Below, piece by piece: positions 63,601 through 64,000 of a stretch of DNA of 64,000 nt. Position 1 is the stretch's first letter. Each line of letters starts with the position of its first letter. The stretch is from Glossina fuscipes (lineage: Eukaryota > Arthropoda > Insecta > Diptera > Glossinidae), in contig NW_023998431.1 in NCBI RefSeq assembly GCF_014805625.2, positions 2,889,804 through 2,953,803 of the forward strand, read 5' to 3'. Both the position numbers and the translations under genes were made by a program. The notes under the pieces were generated by a model that worked only from the letters and a program-made list of their open reading frames with translations, did not search any database and had not been told where the DNA came from.

Positions 63601-64000
63601 TACGACTTCCATTCTTCGTCTGTACAATAAGAAGGACTTTCGAAAATTTCTTTTTTTTTTTGCTGCCAATTGATGTTCGAGCTGCGAGTTACTACAAAAT
63701 GAGCAATTTTAAATTTTTTAGTTTAATATTTGTTCTATATGATATATTATTAGATTGTTGCGGGTATTTTGATCATTTTTTCACTTGAAAAAAACATTTA
63801 TTGAGAAAAATTGGTGCAGCAGATATTAGTCAAAATCTTCTCTAGCAGTTTCTACCACTTTTTCCCCTCTTTCTTTCCTACCGGCGATATCACATTGGTT
63901 TACCAGCGATTCAATCATGAACTCATTTTCGCATTTATTCCGCATTTCGCAATCGCGTGACAGCCAAGCCATTCTGCATCGATCTGAATAAAGGGTAAGC
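60691..64000. other. AT-rich DNA, no gene supported
   Basis: Poly-T at 61386-61403. A frame of 88 codons from ATG 61484 (to 61750) is the longest reasonable one, rich in Phe, Tyr, Leu and Lys, with no recognisable domain. The frame 63305-63502 is likewise unrecognised. At 62270-62310 and 62585-62620 there are GTTAATTAA and TTATCGATAACAA palindromic words, not assigned to an element. Confidence 0.55.

Overview
This is nuclear DNA from a higher fly (Schizophora). It is AT-rich, full of (TA)n, (GTT)n, (AAT)n and poly-T tracts, and holds no convincing multi-exon host gene. The assignment rests on three things seen in the sequence: several copies of dispersed repeats with the GACGGACAGACGG-type core common in fly intergenic DNA, mariner transposase fossils, and a jockey-like non-LTR retrotransposon fragment ending in a TAAA-type tail. 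I cannot name the genus. The window reads as intergenic or large-intron sequence. No rRNA, tRNA, CRISPR array or bacterial-style operon was seen. Layout: 1-5351 carries two nearly identical 2.16 kb direct copies (offset 3188), the first running into a (TA)n tract and a 400-base assembly gap. 5352-11596 is unique AT-rich DNA with microsatellites and one dispersed repeat. 11597-16445 has two mariner transposase fragments and a repeat copy. 16446-33100 is mostly unique DNA with a 77-bp tandem repeat (20.5 kb), four or five dispersed repeats, and a small GC-richer open frame at 32933-33061 that is the only stretch with host-like codon use. 34427-34900 is the best mariner fossil. 37.3-47.3 kb holds more repeat copies and another mariner tail. 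47.47-47.95 kb is a long purine-biased tract. 54235-55330 is a GC-richer block with several perfect inverted repeats, probably an unclassified transposable-element remnant. 59.1-60.7 kb contains a Tc1/mariner-superfamily fragment followed by the 3' half of a dead jockey-like reverse transcriptase with its 3' UTR and tail. The genes do not form a working pathway: all recognisable coding sequence is dead mobile-element protein, broken by frameshifts, stops and lost catalytic residues. All five Tc1/mariner fragments lie on the minus strand; the retrotransposon lies on the plus strand. I found no clear new biological system. The items most worth a second look are the hairpin-rich block at 54.2-55.3 kb, the 42-codon frame at 32.9 kb, and the near-identical duplication at the left edge, which may be an assembly artefact.
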